From Paratinospora sagittata (taxonomy: Eukaryota > Streptophyta > Magnoliopsida > Ranunculales > Menispermaceae), in contig CM069604.1 in assembly GCA_035771175.1 (NCBI GenBank), forward strand, positions 20,275,115 through 20,339,114: a stretch of 64,000 nt of DNA, written 5' to 3'. This document shows positions 61,994 through 64,000 of this stretch, one piece after another (within the stretch, counting starts at the first letter, position 1; every line of letters starts with the position of its first letter). Both the position numbers and the translations under genes were made by a program. The notes beneath the pieces were generated by a model, which saw only the letters and a program-made list of their open reading frames with translations, searched no databases and was not told the origin of the DNA.

Positions 61994-63000
61994 TAAGGAA
62001 TAGAAAAATCGAGCAAGCAGAAGTGTCAACATTTTTCTCGTTAGAAATATTAGATTTTAGTCTAAGACTTGAATCGCATGCTGTTGGGTTGTGTATCAAG
62101 TTCTCTATTGATAGATAGCAGGCTATAGTAGGTCGATATACACAAACCCGAGAACTCGTGTTTTTCAGACTTTCTGATAGCGTGTTATCAAGGCCTATAG
62201 CGCTCTATTACCCATTTTACTAAAAATAGAAAGATCACGACAACAGCTTTATCGCAAGTTATCAAAGGGGATACCGCGCTATAGATAATTTTCCAGAAAA
62301 ACTAATGTTTTATTATAGAACCCTATCAGCATGCTATCAACACTGATAGTGCGCTAGTGCCTTCTGGAAAAGTTTTGGCAAATTGGTGGATAGTCTTATT
62401 TTTGAAAAACTAAAGACTCGTTCCATTAACTCAAAACATATTGATATAAGATTAAAAACTTTAAAAAAATTCAAAACTATTGAAATTATGATTAAAACCT
62501 TTCGAAAAACATCTTTTCAAATTGAAATACTATACCGAAGTGATTTTTAAGACTTTGCTATTTTTAGAGTTTTAGTGCTGAGATTGATCGAGAAGTTACC
62601 CTACACCCCAAAGTTAAACCTAATGCATTAGACATGAGATATGTCTTCAATCTTCGAGGTTGATCTTTGTAGACTTCGAAAGGAGGTTATCTGCACGACA
62701 GTTTGCAATTTTGATTCATTTTGAAGTTTGTTTGGGCAAATGCAAGAATCACGACTTTCTTCTATTTAAACACTCCTCGGAAAGCTCAGTCTAACTTGCA
62801 AAAATCGTGTGTGTTCTATCTTTGAAAATCAGAGAATGAGGGTTTTATAAAATTAGCAGTTGCAGGTTAAAGAGCAAGAGAGTACAGAATGATTTGAATT
62901 TAAAACGTCGTTTAATCTAAAGTTGTTTTGGGCGTGCGAGACAATGAGAATCTGGTGTTGGTAGAGAATATTTCAATTAAGATAACCTGACAAAACTGTG
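61994..63000 (+). repeat. Monomer 63, type W
   Basis: 1,007 bp. Copy of monomer 46, preceded by the same CAATGAAAATC. Confidence 0.9.
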
Positions 63001-64000
63001 TAAGGAATAGAAAAATCGAGCAAGCAGAAGTGTCAACATTTTTCTCGTTAGAAATATTAGATTTTAGTCTAAGACTTGAATCGCATGCTGTTGGGTTGTG
63101 TATCAAGTTCTCTATTGATAGATAGCAGGCTATAGTAGGTCGATATACACAAACCCGAGAACTCGTGTTTTTCAGACTTTCTGATAGCGTGTAATCAAGG
63201 CCTATAGCGATCAATTACCCATTTTACTAAAAATAGAAAGATCACGACAACAGCTTTATTGCAAGTTATCAAAGGAGATACCGCGCTATAGACAATTTTC
63301 CAGAAAAACTAATGTTTTATTATAGAACCCTATCAGCATGCTATCAACACTGATAGTGCGCTAGTGCCTTCTGGGAAAGTTTTGGCAAATTGGTGGATAG
63401 TCTTATTTTTGAAAAACTAAAGAATCGTTCCATTAACTCAAAACATATTGATATAAGATTAAAAACTTTAAAAAAATTCAAAACTATTGAAATTATGATT
63501 AAAACCTTTCGAAAAACATCTTTTCAAATTGAAATACTATACCGAAGTGATTTTGAAGACTTTGCTATTTTCAGAGTTTTAGTGCTGAGATTGATGAAGA
63601 AGTTACCCTACACCCCAAAGTAAAACCTAATGCATTAGACATGAGAGATGTCTTCAATCTTCGAGGTTGATCTTTGTAGACTTCGAAAGGAGGTTATCTG
63701 CACGACAGTTTGCAATTTTGATTCATTTTGAAGTTTGTTTGGGCAAATGCAAGAATCACGACTTTCTTCTATTTAAACACTCTTCGGAAAGCTCAGTCTA
63801 ACTTGCAAAAATCATGTGTGTTCTATCTTTGAAAATCAGAGAATGAGGGTTTCATAAAATTAGCAGTTGCAGGTTAAAGAGCAAGAGAGTACAGAATGAT
63901 TTGAATTTAACATGTCGTTTAATCTAAAGTTGTTTTGGTCGTGCGAGACAATGAGAATCTGGTGTTGGTAGAGAATATTTCAATTAAGATAACCTGACAA
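63001..64000 (+). repeat. Monomer 64, type Y, cut by window end
   Basis: The first 1,000 of an expected 1,007 bp. Copy of monomer 47, including AACATGTCG at 63909. Confidence 0.9.

Larger units (their letters stand above)
1..64000 (+). repeat. Satellite DNA array, ~1.01-kb monomer, 64 head-to-tail copies
   Basis: The whole window is one tandem repeat. The word TAAGGAATAG (or a one- or two-base variant) returns at 4, 1014, 2021, 3028 and so on to 63001, almost always 1,005-1,015 bp apart and always on the same strand. The exceptions are three rearranged intervals (1,211, 938 and 310 bp). Bases 1-3 and the lack of a terminal flank show that the array continues on both sides. No stretch over 300 bp falls outside the repeat. 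All open frames are 116 codons or shorter, and none resembles a transposase, reverse transcriptase or other known family. By eye the base composition is about one third G+C. Satellite status is certain. Centromeric location is an inference from array size and HOR structure. Confidence 0.98.
34490..64000 (+). repeat. Right-hand satellite family (types V, W, X, Y, Z)
   Basis: From about 34,490 the array carries a different consensus: AAGGAGGTTATCTGCACG instead of AATGAGGTTAACTGCAAG, GATATAAGATT instead of GATATAAAATT, GGGGATACCGCG instead of GGGGATAACGCG, CAGCATGCTATC instead of CAGCGTGCTATC, TTGGTGGATAG instead of TTGCTGGATAG, and AATCGTTCC instead of AATCATTCC. Monomers are slightly shorter (1,005-1,008 bp). 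The first mark is in the tail of the monomer at 33803. The monomer at 34812 is the first that is right-family throughout. Some left-family tracts persist inside this domain and are listed separately. Confidence 0.85.
53656..64000 (+). repeat. 17-monomer higher-order repeat, copy 2 (cut by window end)
   Basis: The first 10,345 bp of the second copy match 36545-46889. I found no difference at the many positions compared. How far the copy runs beyond 64,000, and whether more copies follow, cannot be seen here. Confidence 0.88.

Noticed and set aside
1..64000. Tandemly inserted transposons or LTR elements
   Set aside because: There are no terminal repeats, target-site duplications or coding domains, and every unit abuts the next in perfect register.
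1..64000. Monomer length as six nucleosomes (about 168 bp each)
   Set aside because: The arithmetic fits, but no 168-bp periodicity is visible in the sequence, so it is not evidence.

Overview
This window is one uninterrupted tandem array of an A+T-rich satellite repeat. The repeat unit (monomer) is about 1,005-1,015 bp. Sixty-four monomers, all head to tail in one orientation, run from before base 1 to beyond base 64,000, so neither array edge is present. I found no protein-coding gene, RNA gene, transposon, CRISPR array, telomere repeat or unique-sequence island. Long, complex, multi-scale satellite organisation of this kind points to a eukaryotic chromosome, most likely centromeric or other constitutive heterochromatin. 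The sequence does not let me name the species or even the kingdom.

For counting I set monomer starts at the conserved word TAAGGAATAG (first at base 4). Each monomer has a conserved head (about its first 60 bp), a variable stretch, three roughly 74-bp subrepeats built on GATAGC/GCTATC half-sites (offset about 185-405), and an A+T-rich second half with several TTCGAA words. Type letters (A-G, P, Q, V-Z) are labels of mine based on shared variants; they are not published names.

Layout. (1) About 0.3-4.3 kb: a two-monomer (PQ) repeat of period 2,014 bp. (2) 5.0-7.2 kb: two rearranged monomers, one with a 206-bp internal duplication and one missing a single 74-bp subrepeat. (3) 7.2-10.2 kb: three copies of monomer A at period 1,013 bp. 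(4) 9,085-21,250: a four-monomer (ABCD) higher-order repeat (HOR), period 4,050 bp, in three copies with no difference found. (5) 21.25-34.5 kb: a mixed stretch with a near-identical pair (F,F), a run of four (G), scattered E-type monomers and a 310-bp remnant monomer. (6) From about 34.5 kb to the end: a second sequence family (types V-Z). Here a 17-monomer block of 17,111 bp (36,545-53,655) starts again at 53,656 and continues to the window edge. Within it are nested 3,021-bp and 4,026-bp repeats and tracts that look like the left family.

No genes cooperate here. What the window records is how a satellite evolves: local amplification of multi-monomer units, exchange between diverged families, and small deletions and duplications joined at subrepeats or short matches. 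Identity statements come from reading and comparing the text at many diagnostic positions, not from a computed alignment.
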